Of a DNA stretch of 64,000 bases, positions 35,246 through 44,176 are shown one piece after another. The stretch lies in NCBI GenBank assembly GCA_016286365.1, contig JAEESN010000004.1, positions 87,912 through 151,911 of the forward strand, given 5' to 3'. A program made the position numbers and the translations under genes. The notes under the pieces are model-generated. The model did no database searches and was not told the DNA's origin. It saw nothing but the letters and a program-made list of their open reading frames with translations. Source of the DNA: Treponema sp. Its GTDB lineage: Bacteria; Spirochaetota; Spirochaetia; Treponematales; Treponemataceae. Numbering within the stretch: the stretch's first letter is position 1; each line of letters begins with the position of its first letter.

Positions 35246-36040
35246 TTACCTTTTTAAAATATCTACGGTATGACTTCCCGCTCCAACAAGGTCAGGGCGT
35301 TCACAGATGGAAAGAACAAAGTCTAAAAAGCCCGAAAACTCTTCTTCTGTCATTTCGTTTAATTCGCGCCTCATAAAGTCGGCTGGTCCGTCTGCAGAGA
35401 TGATTTTTTCCCGTTTTAAGCCTGCTTCCCGATTCAATTCATCTATATCGCTTAAGCGCACGTAATCGTAAAGTTCATCTTCGTTACAAACTATATGATA
35501 ATCATCTGAAAGACCTCCTTTTTCCTTTACCTGGGTAAACTTATGCTCTTTAAAACAATAAGTGATCACGCTGTATTCATTCATCACATAGGCAGCAAGA
35601 ATAAATCCGCCCGGTTTTGTAATTCTTTTTGCTTCTGCTAGGGCCTTTAATTTGTCTTCTTTTTTATGAAGATGATAGAGGGGGCCAAAAAGAAGTGTTA
35701 CATCAAAAGTTTCGTCTTCCAGAAAGCTTAAATCCATTGCGTTTCCCTGCCAGGTTTTTATGTTTTCGTGTTTTGCGCGCAATATTTCAAGATTATGTTT
35801 TACAAGTTCTACGGCAGTTACATCAAAGCCTTCATGGCATAATTCGACTGAATATCTTCCCGTTCCTGCCCCGATGTCTGCGATTTTTATTGTGGCATTA
35901 TCTTTCCCTGCCTCTGATTTTATTTTTTCGAGGCATTCGTTTATGTATTTTAAAGAAACAGTAAATTCCACCTTTCCGTGGCGTGTTTCAAGTCTGTGTT
36001 CTTCGTGAAATTTATTATAATACTGTTCGATTTTAGTCAT
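35246..36040 (-). CDS. Class I SAM-dependent methyltransferase
   Basis: 264 residues. SAM motif I is IKIADIGAGTGRYSVEL near residue 50, motif II VTAVELVKHNLEIL, and the post-motif DVTLLFGPLYHLHKKEDKLKAL with RITKPGGFILAAYV. Resembles UbiE/Methyltransf_11 enzymes that act on small molecules; substrate unassigned. No Shine-Dalgarno; TATACT lies 9 bases before the ATG with a weak -35 (TTTATC), so a very short leader is possible. Single gene. Confidence 0.87.
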   Translation of the reverse strand: MTKIEQYYNKFHEEHRLETRHGKVEFTVSLKYINECLEKIKSEAGKDNATIKIADIGAGTGRYSVELCHEGFDVTAVELVKHNLEILRAKHENIKTWQGNAMDLSFLEDETFDVTLLFGPLYHLHKKEDKLKALAEAKRITKPGGFILAAYVMNEYSVITYCFKEHKFTQVKEKGGLSDDYHIVCNEDELYDYVRLSDIDELNREAGLKREKIISADGPADFMRRELNEMTEEEFSGFLDFVLSICERPDLVGAGSHTVDILKR

Positions 36041-36170
36041 ATTTTTTTAAGTATATGAAAATTTGTGCGGAAGATAAAGTGATTTTTTGATGATTATCCG
36101 GGCTTTCACGGGGCGCGATGTATCGGCCATATTTTGAGAGGTTTAATTTAATTGATTTAATAAAAGTGAA

Positions 36171-37184
36171 TTAATTAAATGCCTTTTCGACTTTTTTACA
36201 CCATTCTTCTTTTTCTGAGTCTGGAAGGAACGATGCATTAAAGCTGTTTTTTACAAGCTGTTTGATTTCTTCGAGAGTAAAGTTTAATTCTTTATAACAA
36301 ATCCAGAATTCGTCGATTAAGGTTGTTTTAAAGAAAACAGGATCGTCTGTATTTATAGTTAAGAGCATGCCCTTGTCGTAGTAAGTTCTTACAGGATGAT
36401 CCTTTGCTTCTTTTACAACTGCCTTTGTAAAGGTGTTACTTGTAATACAGATTTCTATTGGAAGCTGAGTGTCCACAAGATTCTGCATGAGTTTTTCATC
36501 CTGGATTGCTGTAGTTCCGTGTCCGATTCTCTGTGCGTGAAGAGCGTTGATTGCATCCCAGATTGATTCAGGGCCCACGTCTTCTCCCGCATGTGCTACA
36601 GCCTTATATCCTTCTTTAATTGCAAGCTCAAAAACTGGAGCAAAGTCTTTTGCAGGACCTTTCTGTTCTGCCCCGCCAAGACCTATACCAATAATATCTT
36701 CGCAAGGATATTCTTTTAAAAGCTTATAATTATTCATGGCATTTTCGCAGCCGAATGTTCTTGAAACATCCATTAAAAGCTTGATGCCGATATTTTCTTT
36801 TTCTTTGATTTCTGTAATTTTTTTGTGGAAGATTTCTACCATTTTTTCATAGCTGAAACCTTTTTTGAGGAAAGCAGTTGGAGCAAAGAATACTTCGCAG
36901 TAATTAATCTTATTTTCTACAAGATATTTTTTAAGATCATCAAAAACAAGGTTAAAATCGTCTTCTGAAGTAAATAATTCCTGAACCTTTAAGAAAGATT
37001 TAATAAACCCGTTCAAATCATCATAGGCAAAAAGCGCCTTCTGATCCTCTTTTGTCATTTCTGCGCCATTGCATTTTTTATACAATTTTTTAACAGATGA
37101 AAGAGTGATAACTGCTTCGAGGTGAATATGTAGTTCTGCTTTTGGAACGTTCAATAATAAATTTGTAAATTCAGACTTATCCAC
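36171..37184 (-). CDS. add: Adenosine deaminase
   Basis: Deaminates adenosine to inosine for purine salvage. Zinc and catalytic motifs: KAELHIHLEA near the start, VAHAGED, RIGHGTTAI and TINTDDPVFF. A GTG start is chosen because it follows GGGAG by six bases; the frame continues to a TTG 45 bases earlier that lacks a ribosome site. About 337 residues, normal for the family. Single gene. The related aminodeoxyfutalosine or adenine deaminases are less likely but cannot be excluded by eye. Confidence 0.88.
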   Translation of the reverse strand: MDKSEFTNLLLNVPKAELHIHLEAVITLSSVKKLYKKCNGAEMTKEDQKALFAYDDLNGFIKSFLKVQELFTSEDDFNLVFDDLKKYLVENKINYCEVFFAPTAFLKKGFSYEKMVEIFHKKITEIKEKENIGIKLLMDVSRTFGCENAMNNYKLLKEYPCEDIIGIGLGGAEQKGPAKDFAPVFELAIKEGYKAVAHAGEDVGPESIWDAINALHAQRIGHGTTAIQDEKLMQNLVDTQLPIEICITSNTFTKAVVKEAKDHPVRTYYDKGMLLTINTDDPVFFKTTLIDEFWICYKELNFTLEEIKQLVKNSFNASFLPDSEKEEWCKKVEKAFN

Positions 37185-37337
37185 GTCTATCTCCCTGAAC
37201 AATACTTTCCTTTTTATAGTATCGGACAAAAAATCACATTTCTTTAATTAAAAAGGTCGGTTATAAATCTGAATCCCGTGATGATGATGACTGTAATTCT
37301 GGCTTGATTCTGCCTTCTATAAGCTTTATTCTGCCTG

Positions 37338-38282
37338 TTATAAGCTTGTTCCTTCATCAAGTCCCATCATTATGTTCATACACTGAACAGCCGCTCCGCT
37401 TGCACCCTTTCCAAGGTTATCGAATCGGGTTGTGATTATGATGCGGTCGTCGTTACCATAAACAAAGATTTCCATATTGTTTGTACCTGCGAGTGTATTT
37501 GCAGGAATAAATGGTTCAGAGAGAACGCCTTCGCCCATAAAAGGAGCAACTTTAACAAAGCGACAGCCGTCATAATGCTTAGAAAACATTTCCCATACAT
37601 CGTGTGCGCTTACTTTTTTAGAAAGAAGACGTGCATGAAGTCCCACTGTAACCGTCATTCCCTGGAAATAATCACAGATATATGGAGTAAAAATAGGTTC
37701 AAAATCAAGACCTGAAATTATTTTCATTTCGGGAAGATGCTTGTGTCCCTGTGTGAGTGCATAAAGGCGGGGAGAATCAAGGGATTTATCTCTTGCAGGG
37801 TCTTCGTACTGTGCGATAGCTTTTTTACCGGCTCCTGAATATCCGCTTACTGCATGAACAGCAACAGGATAATCAGAAGGCATAATACCGGATTTTACCA
37901 GGGGATAAAGGATAGCGATTGTGCCCGATGCATAACATCCAGGTACCGCTACCCTCTTTGAATTGATTATTTTATCGCGAAAGCTTTTATCGAGCTCTGG
38001 AAAACCGTAAGCCCAGTCAGGATTAACACGGTGTGCGGTAGAAGCATCTATGATTTTTGTGTTCGGATTTGTACACAAAGCAGCAGATTCAATTGCGGCT
38101 GCATCCGGAAGACAGAGGAATGTATAATCCGAAGCATTAATCATCTTTGCTTTTTCTACAGGATCCTTTCTTTTTTCCTCATCGATTGTGATAATCTCGA
38201 TGTCGCTGCGTTTTTCGAAGCGTTCAAAAATCTTAAGACCAGTTGTACCTTCTTTTCCGTCAATAAAAACTTTGTAACTCAT
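37338..38282 (-). CDS. argC: N-acetyl-gamma-glutamyl-phosphate reductase
   Basis: NADPH-dependent reduction of N-acetylglutamyl phosphate in arginine synthesis. At 314 residues it is the shorter type 2 ArgC. Visible: KVFIDGKEGTTGLKIFERF (nucleotide loop), ASTAHRVNPDWAYGFPEL, the catalytic Cys in VAVPGCYASGTIA, and HAVSGYSGAGKKAI. No other arg gene is in the window. The gene lies 13 bases after the Na+/alanine-type symporter, so amino acid uptake and arginine synthesis may be coexpressed. Confidence 0.92.
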   Translation of the reverse strand: MSYKVFIDGKEGTTGLKIFERFEKRSDIEIITIDEEKRKDPVEKAKMINASDYTFLCLPDAAAIESAALCTNPNTKIIDASTAHRVNPDWAYGFPELDKSFRDKIINSKRVAVPGCYASGTIAILYPLVKSGIMPSDYPVAVHAVSGYSGAGKKAIAQYEDPARDKSLDSPRLYALTQGHKHLPEMKIISGLDFEPIFTPYICDYFQGMTVTVGLHARLLSKKVSAHDVWEMFSKHYDGCRFVKVAPFMGEGVLSEPFIPANTLAGTNNMEIFVYGNDDRIIITTRFDNLGKGASGAAVQCMNIMMGLDEGTSL

Positions 38283-38295
38283 AATAATTCAAACC

Positions 38296-39795
38296 CTATG
38301 CGCGTAATGTTGGATATTTATCGAAGTACTTTCTTGTTTCGTTAGCAACTACTCCCGAAAGAACAATCAGAGAAATACAGTTTGGAATAGCCATTAATCC
38401 GTTTGTAATATCTGCAATCTGGAATACTTCTTCTACAGCAAAGTAAGGACCAATTGCTACGGCGATAATATAAAGAATTCTGTAAACCATTACAAACTTC
38501 ATCTTTCCGTTTGTGATGTATTCAAGACATTTTTCTGAGTAGTAATCCCATCCAAGAATTGTTGTGAATGCAAAGAAAGCAAGACAAAGCATGAGCAGGA
38601 ACTGAACTGATTTGTTGTCTCCACCCAAAACTCTTGAGAATGCAGCAGCAGTAAGCTGAGAACCTTCGAGTCCACCATTCCAGTTACTTACAAGAGTAAG
38701 AACTCCGTCCTTCATTTCGTAAACCATTCCACCTGGAGCAAGAATATCGCCAAAGAAAGCAAGAACGATTGCAAGACCTGTCATAGTACAGATGATGAGT
38801 GTATCGATTACTGTACCTGTCATGTTAACAAGACCCTGTTCAACAGGTTCGTCTGTCTGTACAGGAGCAGCTGCAATTGGAGCAGAACCAAGACCTGCTT
38901 CGTTAGAGAAGATACCGCGCGCAATACCCTTACGCATAGAATCAAGAATCATCTTGATAACGTATCCTGCAATACCTGCTGTTACGGCAGAAGCACCAAA
39001 TGCTGATTTAAAGATTAAAACAAATGCAGCAGGAATCTTTGTTGCATTCATAATGAGAACCGATACTCCAAGGAATACATAAACAACAGCCATTGTAGGA
39101 ACAACTTTTTCTGCTACCTTAGAAATACGTTTAAGACCACCAATGATAACAAGAGCAGCAAAGATTGTGATTACTGCACCTGAAATTACAGTTGCCCATG
39201 TATATGATCTTTCACCGAAAGTAAATGCAATGCTTGCTGCGTTTGGATCGAATACACCATTAACAGCCTCTGTAATACCGTTTACCTGTGTCATTGTTCC
39301 AATACCAAGAAGACCTGCGAGTGCACCAAAGACTGCAAAAATGATTGCAAGCCACTTCCAGTTTCCGCCTACCTTTTCTTTCATACCCTTTTCGATTGTG
39401 TAGAAAGGTCCGCCAAGGATGTGTCCGTCAGACTTAACTTCGCGGTATTTAATTGCAAGCATACATTCTGCATATTTAGTTGCAGTTCCAAGGATTGCGG
39501 CAATCCACATCCAGAAGAGGGCACCAGGACCACCACCTAAGATGGCCGTTGCTACACCGACAATATTACCGGTACCGATTGTAGCAGAAAGTGCAGTACA
39601 CAAAGCAGAAAAGCCTGAAAGTTCTCCTTCTGCATCGTTTTTCTTAAAAATCTGCTTAAAAGCGCGGCCAAGCTTTGTAAACTGAATACCACGGCAGCGG
39701 ATTGTAAGAATTAATCCTGTAACAAGGATAAGAACCATTGTCGGGATTCCCCAGACAACACCGTCGATTTTGTTAAGAATATCTAAGAATGTCAT
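38296..39795 (-). CDS. AGCS-family sodium:alanine/glycine symporter
   Basis: 499 residues, about 10-11 transmembrane helices. Family motifs: RCRGIQFTKLGRAFKQIFK after the first helix, the substrate-site GFSALCTALSATIGTGNIVGVATAI, and RGIFSNEAGLGSAPIAAA. Imports alanine or glycine with Na+ through the inner membrane; which is preferred is not visible. SD GAGG. First gene of a two-gene unit with argC. Confidence 0.93.
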   Translation of the reverse strand: MTFLDILNKIDGVVWGIPTMVLILVTGLILTIRCRGIQFTKLGRAFKQIFKKNDAEGELSGFSALCTALSATIGTGNIVGVATAILGGGPGALFWMWIAAILGTATKYAECMLAIKYREVKSDGHILGGPFYTIEKGMKEKVGGNWKWLAIIFAVFGALAGLLGIGTMTQVNGITEAVNGVFDPNAASIAFTFGERSYTWATVISGAVITIFAALVIIGGLKRISKVAEKVVPTMAVVYVFLGVSVLIMNATKIPAAFVLIFKSAFGASAVTAGIAGYVIKMILDSMRKGIARGIFSNEAGLGSAPIAAAPVQTDEPVEQGLVNMTGTVIDTLIICTMTGLAIVLAFFGDILAPGGMVYEMKDGVLTLVSNWNGGLEGSQLTAAAFSRVLGGDNKSVQFLLMLCLAFFAFTTILGWDYYSEKCLEYITNGKMKFVMVYRILYIIAVAIGPYFAVEEVFQIADITNGLMAIPNCISLIVLSGVVANETRKYFDKYPTLRA

Positions 39796-39936
39796 GATTA
39801 GATTTTCCTCTTTTTTTTATAGTTTTTAATTTTCTGATGAAAATATTATTAAATGATACCGCAACTCACCCGATTTTACAAGGATTAAAGCATTGACAAA
39901 ACCAGTCATTTCCTTTATATTTTCGATATCAATTAT

Positions 39937-40008
39937 GGTGTGGTACCCAAGCGGTAAGGGATCGGTCTGCAAAACCGCTATTGGTAGGTTCAACTCCTAT
40001 CCACACCT
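39937..40008 (+). tRNA. tRNA-Cys (GCA)
   Basis: Acceptor arms GGTGTGG (39937-39943) and CCACACC (40001-40007) pair fully; discriminator T40008 is the Cys identity base. D arm CCC/GGG, anticodon loop CTGCAAA with GCA at 39969-39971, T arm GTAGG/CCTAT around TTCAACT. The base pair at the bottom of the anticodon stem is a T-C mismatch. CCA is not encoded. A strong terminator follows. Confidence 0.95.
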
Positions 40009-40013
40009 CAATC

Positions 40014-40043
40014 AAAAAAAAGCAACTTCGGTTGCTTTTTTTT
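40014..40043 (+). terminator. Terminator of the tRNA-Cys gene
   Basis: GCAAC-TTCG-GTTGC hairpin with a UUCG tetraloop, flanked by A and T runs (eight T). Confidence 0.95.
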
Positions 40044-40085
40044 GTTTCCATTCCGTAGAAGCTTAGCTCCGGGATGTTAATATAT

Positions 40086-40123
40086 AAAAAAGGGACTTTC
40101 GAAAGAAAGTCCCTTTTCTTTTA
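40086..40123. terminator. Second hairpin terminator downstream of tRNA-Cys
   Basis: GGGACTTTC (40092-40100), GAAA loop, GAAAGTCCC (40105-40113), with A-run before and TTTTCTTTT after; can serve either strand. The minus-strand reading would end the ECF/NUDIX transcript. Confidence 0.75.
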
Positions 40124-40140
40124 TGCAAATTAATCTTGCA

Positions 40141-40207
40141 GGCCGGAATAAAGCCCCTGCATCACGGCGCAAAAGTGCATTCCCATAAAACTGCATTCCG
40201 TCCGGCC
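40141..40207. repeat. Long-loop inverted repeat after the small membrane protein gene
   Basis: GGCCGGA (40141-40147) and TCCGGCC (40201-40207) flank 53 bases that hold two copies of TGCATTCC and a GCAGG/CCTGC pair. Directly downstream of the gene at 40208. No T-run. With the two terminators and the tRNA it fills the 412-base gap 39796-40207; nothing else was seen there. Confidence 0.6.
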
Positions 40208-40735
40208 TTATTTCTTAATCACCTTCATCTGAACAAGCTGGGCTATAACCCTCTGGCACTCTTCATCCGAAGCGAATACCAGTTCAGTCTTTATGTTTTT
40301 ATTCGTAACAATTACAAGTGCATTTTTTGCGTATAATTCCTGGTCTTTTTTTGGAAGCTTAAAAACAGGGAATTCTTTTATATCGGAATATTTAATGAAG
40401 TTTCCGTTACATAAAATTGCGTTTTCGTAAACACCGTCTAAATCAGAAATACCTGCGTCCTTTGTAACAATAAAACTTGCGGCAACGGCACAGGCAGAAA
40501 GAGCACCGCTTACAAGATAGTTATAATTCATTTTAAAAACAATGACCGAAAGAAAAACTGCAATCACGTTTACTAAAATAAGGCGGCTCAAGTTTTTATG
40601 ATTCATTGCGTAAATAACTTCGCCGGCTTCCCGAATTATCTTTTTACGTCTGAACGGAATCATAGATAAAACAACTGCAATTCCACAACAGGCTGCAATT
40701 AAAAAAACAAGTTTTACTATCATATTAACTGTCAT
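40208..40735 (-). CDS. Small membrane protein of unknown function
   Basis: About 175 residues from the ATG that follows AGGAAG; ATG overlaps the NUDIX stop (ATGA). Transmembrane helices near residues 5-27, 54-70 and 75-95, then a cytosolic part of about 75 residues (FIKYSDIKEFPVFKLPKKDQ, NALVIVTNKNIKTELVF) resembling PH-like bacterial domains (YcxB/DUF5673 type); this likeness is weak. Coupled translation with NUDIX and ECF genes. Confidence 0.7.
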   Translation of the reverse strand: MTVNMIVKLVFLIAACCGIAVVLSMIPFRRKKIIREAGEVIYAMNHKNLSRLILVNVIAVFLSVIVFKMNYNYLVSGALSACAVAASFIVTKDAGISDLDGVYENAILCNGNFIKYSDIKEFPVFKLPKKDQELYAKNALVIVTNKNIKTELVFASDEECQRVIAQLVQMKVIKK

Positions 40736-41283
40736 ACTTTTCTTCCTACCCATTCTTTTAAAGTGTTAAAAGTGCTTTCAAAAGCAAGAGGTAAAGCCTT
40801 TACATCATCCAGTGTCTGAACCTTATGTACTTCGAAAGCTACAACTTCTGTTTCCTGCGCCTTAAGCGTTTTTAAAAACTCATTTACAGAGCCGTAAGAA
40901 GACGGAATCTTTGCAGTAAAGAAAATATCGCATGTTTTATATTCAATATTTTTATAAACATAAGTATTCGGGAAGGTACAAAGGAATTTTGCCTCTTCAA
41001 CTTCTACACCGATTTCTTCACGACACTCACGAACGATTGCATCTTCTGCCCTTTCGTCAAAATCAATAAAACCACCAGGGATTACAATCTTTCCTTTTGA
41101 AGGTTCCTTTGCGCGCACTTCAAAAAGAACGTTATTTTCATCATCATAAATAATCACACCAACTGCCGAAGCAACATTACAGTATAAATCAAAACCGCAG
41201 TCGGGGCAGACCCATTTTATGTTATCGTGATTTTCAATCTTTTTACTGCCGCACATGGGGCACATATTAAAATCGTTTTTCAT
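40732..41283 (-). CDS. NUDIX hydrolase with N-terminal zinc ribbon
   Basis: The zinc ribbon (CPMCGSKK, CPDCGFDLY) precedes a Nudix fold with box GGFIDFDERAEDAIVRECRE then EIGVE, a complete GX5EX7REUXEE match. Architecture is like NudC-type and related pyrophosphatases, but the size (183 residues) is smaller than NudC; substrate (NADH, nucleotide sugars, ADP-ribose) unknown. ATG overlaps the stop of the ECF gene by four bases (ATGA), after AAGGTG. Confidence 0.88.
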   Translation of the reverse strand: MKNDFNMCPMCGSKKIENHDNIKWVCPDCGFDLYCNVASAVGVIIYDDENNVLFEVRAKEPSKGKIVIPGGFIDFDERAEDAIVRECREEIGVEVEEAKFLCTFPNTYVYKNIEYKTCDIFFTAKIPSSYGSVNEFLKTLKAQETEVVAFEVHKVQTLDDVKALPLAFESTFNTLKEWVGRKV

Positions 41284-43424
41284 CTGAAACACCTTATAAT
41301 AATCGCATCGGACAGTGCCTCTGCCTTTTTAATCGTCTGAACAATAAGCGGAATAATAAGCGGTATGAATGCCTTTACCCTGGAAAGTTTACCTTTACTT
41401 TTTCCAAGCGCTCCCCTTAAAACTTGAGTTTTTACGATTGCTCCGGCTTCGTCTACTAAAAGAGGAATAAAGCGGAATAAAATCTCTAAAATTACAATCA
41501 GATATCTTACAGGAATTTTTATGACTTCGAGCGGTTTGAGTAAAACCCTTATTCCTTCTATAAAATCATATTCGGGAGTAGAAACAAAGAACGCACTTAT
41601 GCATCCTAATGCCGCAAAGGTTCTTAATAAGGTTGCAAGACAGAACAAAAGTTTTGAAGGCGTAATCAAAAGCCAGGAAAGTTCTACATAATGAACTTCG
41701 CCTGCAACAGCGGGATGAAAAATCAACTGGAAAACTGTGATTATTAAAAGATAAGGCAAAACCTTAATACAGTTGTGTAAATATTTTTTTAGACTGAATC
41801 CGCACAAAAGAGAATAGAGCACAGAGACTCCAAGCATTATTCCTATAGAGATAAAATTCTTAAAGGCAAGGACGCACACAAAAATGGCCATAAATAAAAC
41901 AAAGCGGAGTGATGGATGAAGGTATTCCACAGGATATTTTTTCTTTCTTTTAATTCCGGAAAGCGAGACAACTGAATTACGGATTTTTTCGAGCATTCCG
42001 ATTCCGCTTCTTGTGCTTAAAACATCAAGTGTTTTGTTTTCTTTTTCCGGAACAAAGTCATATTCATAAAGAGTGTCTTTTACGATTGCTCCGTCTTTTA
42101 CACTTATTTCCCTGTCTGCAAAGGCTGCTTCTGAGTGATTATGAGTGCTGTATAAAACAGTTTTTCCTGAATCTGCAAGCCTTCGTAAAAGCTTCATCAC
42201 TTCGTATTTTGATTTTCCGTCCAGGCCTGCCGTAGGCTCATCAAAAAGCATTACATCCTTATCTAAAACAATGATTCCCGCAAGTGCAAGCCTTCTAAGC
42301 TCTCCGCCGCTCATAGTGGAAACAGGCTTATTCATATACTCTTCAAAAGGAAGGTTTACGCTGTCCATTGCAATCTTTACACGAAGCTTTAATTCCTCAC
42401 CTTTTACACCGCGGTTTATAAGGCCAAAGGCTACATCGTCTGCGGCAAAGGTTTCGAAAACTGCATCGGCACTGTTTTGTAAGGCAAGAGAAGGAAAAGA
42501 AGCAGCCATAATTTCTCCGCTGTCTGGTTTTAAAAGCCCCGAAGCAAGCTCCAGAATAGTTGATTTTCCTGCTCCCGAAGGACCTGTTAATGCTGTAAGG
42601 CTTCCTTTTTTAAGCTTAAAGTTTATATTTTTTACGGCAGATTTTTCGTCGTTCCCGTAGCAGTAAAAAACGTTATTAAAGCCGAACGAGGTTTCTTTTT
42701 TTAAGAGCTTTGATGCAGCCTTCTTTTTATCTATGACAGTAAGAGCCGGACCTGTAAGATTTAAAAGATATTTTTCGTTTTTCAAAAAATCAGAAGTTTT
42801 TCCGTTGTAGAAGACTTTTCCTTTTTCGAGCGCAATTACTTTTTTGGTTTCTTTTACGGCATCTATGTCGTGGGTAATATGGATTACAGTGTTTCCGTGG
42901 CGGTTCCAGTATCTTAAAAATTCAAAGATACTTTTTCTCGAAGCGGGATCCAGCATGGCAACAGATTCATCCAAAATCATAACCTTTGGCCATATTGCAA
43001 GTATTCCGCTTATGGCAAGTTTCTGTGTCTGTCCGAGCGAAAGTGAATAGGAAGATGATGATGCTTTTTGAAGTAAATCAACAATATTAAGACATTCGAT
43101 TGTGCGTAATTCAATTTCGCTTTTGGGAAGACGGAGGTTCTGTGGACCAAATGATGTGTCGCGCGATACAATGCCGCTTATTATCTGATCTTTAGGTGAT
43201 TGAAAAACCATCCCAACTGTTACTTTTGTCGAGAAATTAATACTGCCTTCTGATGGGGAAAAGAGACCCGCTATGAGCCTTGCAATTGTGCTTTTTCCGC
43301 TGCCGTTAGCGCCAACAACCGCGCAGTAATCTCCTTCTTCTATCTGAAAAGAGACACCGTCTACGGCAGGGATTTTTGCACCAGGGTAAATGTATTTTAA
43401 ATCCGTTACACTTATTAAGCTCAT
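41280..43424 (-). CDS. ECF transporter energising module, EcfA-EcfA-EcfT fusion
   Basis: A single 714-residue chain holds two ABC ATPase domains and a transmembrane T component. Domain 1 (1-225): Walker A GANGSGKST, signature LSLGQTQKLAISG, Walker B MILDESVAMLD. Domain 2 (240-460): GPSGAGKST, TMSGGELRRLALAG, MLFDEPTAGLD. Domain 3 (490-714): 5-6 helices and the coupling helices with VLRGA and IIIRCFR, equivalents of the Ala-Arg-Gly motifs. Imports a vitamin or metal with an S component that is not in the window. Starts 23 bases after the FecR gene in the same direction? No: it is upstream of nudix and follows the FecR operon's far end. Confidence 0.88.
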   Translation of the reverse strand: MSLISVTDLKYIYPGAKIPAVDGVSFQIEEGDYCAVVGANGSGKSTIARLIAGLFSPSEGSINFSTKVTVGMVFQSPKDQIISGIVSRDTSFGPQNLRLPKSEIELRTIECLNIVDLLQKASSSSYSLSLGQTQKLAISGILAIWPKVMILDESVAMLDPASRKSIFEFLRYWNRHGNTVIHITHDIDAVKETKKVIALEKGKVFYNGKTSDFLKNEKYLLNLTGPALTVIDKKKAASKLLKKETSFGFNNVFYCYGNDEKSAVKNINFKLKKGSLTALTGPSGAGKSTILELASGLLKPDSGEIMAASFPSLALQNSADAVFETFAADDVAFGLINRGVKGEELKLRVKIAMDSVNLPFEEYMNKPVSTMSGGELRRLALAGIIVLDKDVMLFDEPTAGLDGKSKYEVMKLLRRLADSGKTVLYSTHNHSEAAFADREISVKDGAIVKDTLYEYDFVPEKENKTLDVLSTRSGIGMLEKIRNSVVSLSGIKRKKKYPVEYLHPSLRFVLFMAIFVCVLAFKNFISIGIMLGVSVLYSLLCGFSLKKYLHNCIKVLPYLLIITVFQLIFHPAVAGEVHYVELSWLLITPSKLLFCLATLLRTFAALGCISAFFVSTPEYDFIEGIRVLLKPLEVIKIPVRYLIVILEILFRFIPLLVDEAGAIVKTQVLRGALGKSKGKLSRVKAFIPLIIPLIVQTIKKAEALSDAIIIRCFR

Positions 43425-43447
43425 CTTTTACCCTGAGAAATTATAAA

Positions 43448-44158
43448 TTAGTTACTACCTACGGTTACGTCTAAGATAATCATTGCTGTGAGTTCAGATT
43501 CAGAATCAGAATTTTCTCCTGCTTCCTGTTCTGCACATGTATAACCGTTATCTGCAATGCGATTCTGATTAATTAAAGCTGTGTTTTCTCCGGCTATTGT
43601 CTTTCCTGTATCATCAAGACCAGAAGTTTGACCAGGATAAACTGCATTTGAACCAGGGTTTGAATCGCCGTTTAATCTGTAATCATCTAAAGAACAAACA
43701 TCAAGGAAACCGTCTTCGCACGAAGAATCACCTCTTGATGTCATAGAGTAGACTGTACCACGAACAGAAGCTACGGCAACCGCAGTTCTAGTCTGATAGT
43801 CAACCTTTTTATTGTCTGTATGTTTTACTTTTGAACGAACTGAACCAGAATTTACATATACAGAAGCCTGTGTCTTATCTGGAGAAGTTTTTAAGGTTTC
43901 GATTGTAACACGTGACATTGCCGAAAGAACAAGAATTGAACCGTCAAGATCAAAACGAGCTTCCGACTGATAGCCTGTACTTACAGTTTCTTTTTCTGCA
44001 ACATAGTCTCCAGTTTTTAACTGAACCCATGCACCTCTTCTCTGAACTTCAACCTTGCCCTTTACGTAAGTTACTTTTGCACTGGCAGCGGCAAGCGGAG
44101 AAACCATCAGGAATAATAAACCGATAACTGATAAAACTTTTACAATTCTTTTTTCCAT
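43448..44158 (-). CDS. Secreted FecR-domain protein
   Basis: Signal peptide (VIGLLFLMVSPLAAASA), then a FecR-type beta domain at residues 28-150: VTYVKGKVEVQRRGAWVQLKTGDYV ... LDGSILVLSAMSRVTIETLK ... VASVRGTVYSM. The C-terminal 85 residues are acidic with three Cys and probably disordered. Without the usual anti-sigma transmembrane helix it is likely periplasmic or surface-associated and may bind peptidoglycan or sugar. Third gene of the operon 45811-43448, 18 bases after the barrel gene; the ECF gene follows after 23 bases and may be cotranscribed. Confidence 0.82.
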   Translation of the reverse strand: MEKRIVKVLSVIGLLFLMVSPLAAASAKVTYVKGKVEVQRRGAWVQLKTGDYVAEKETVSTGYQSEARFDLDGSILVLSAMSRVTIETLKTSPDKTQASVYVNSGSVRSKVKHTDNKKVDYQTRTAVAVASVRGTVYSMTSRGDSSCEDGFLDVCSLDDYRLNGDSNPGSNAVYPGQTSGLDDTGKTIAGENTALINQNRIADNGYTCAEQEAGENSDSESELTAMIILDVTVGSN

Positions 44159-44176
44159 AACTGTACCCTCTTTATA

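Noticed and set aside
36041..36085. Leaderless start for the methyltransferase
   Set aside because: TATACT lies 9 bases before ATG but the -35 (TTTATC) is weak and the offset differs from the other six cases.
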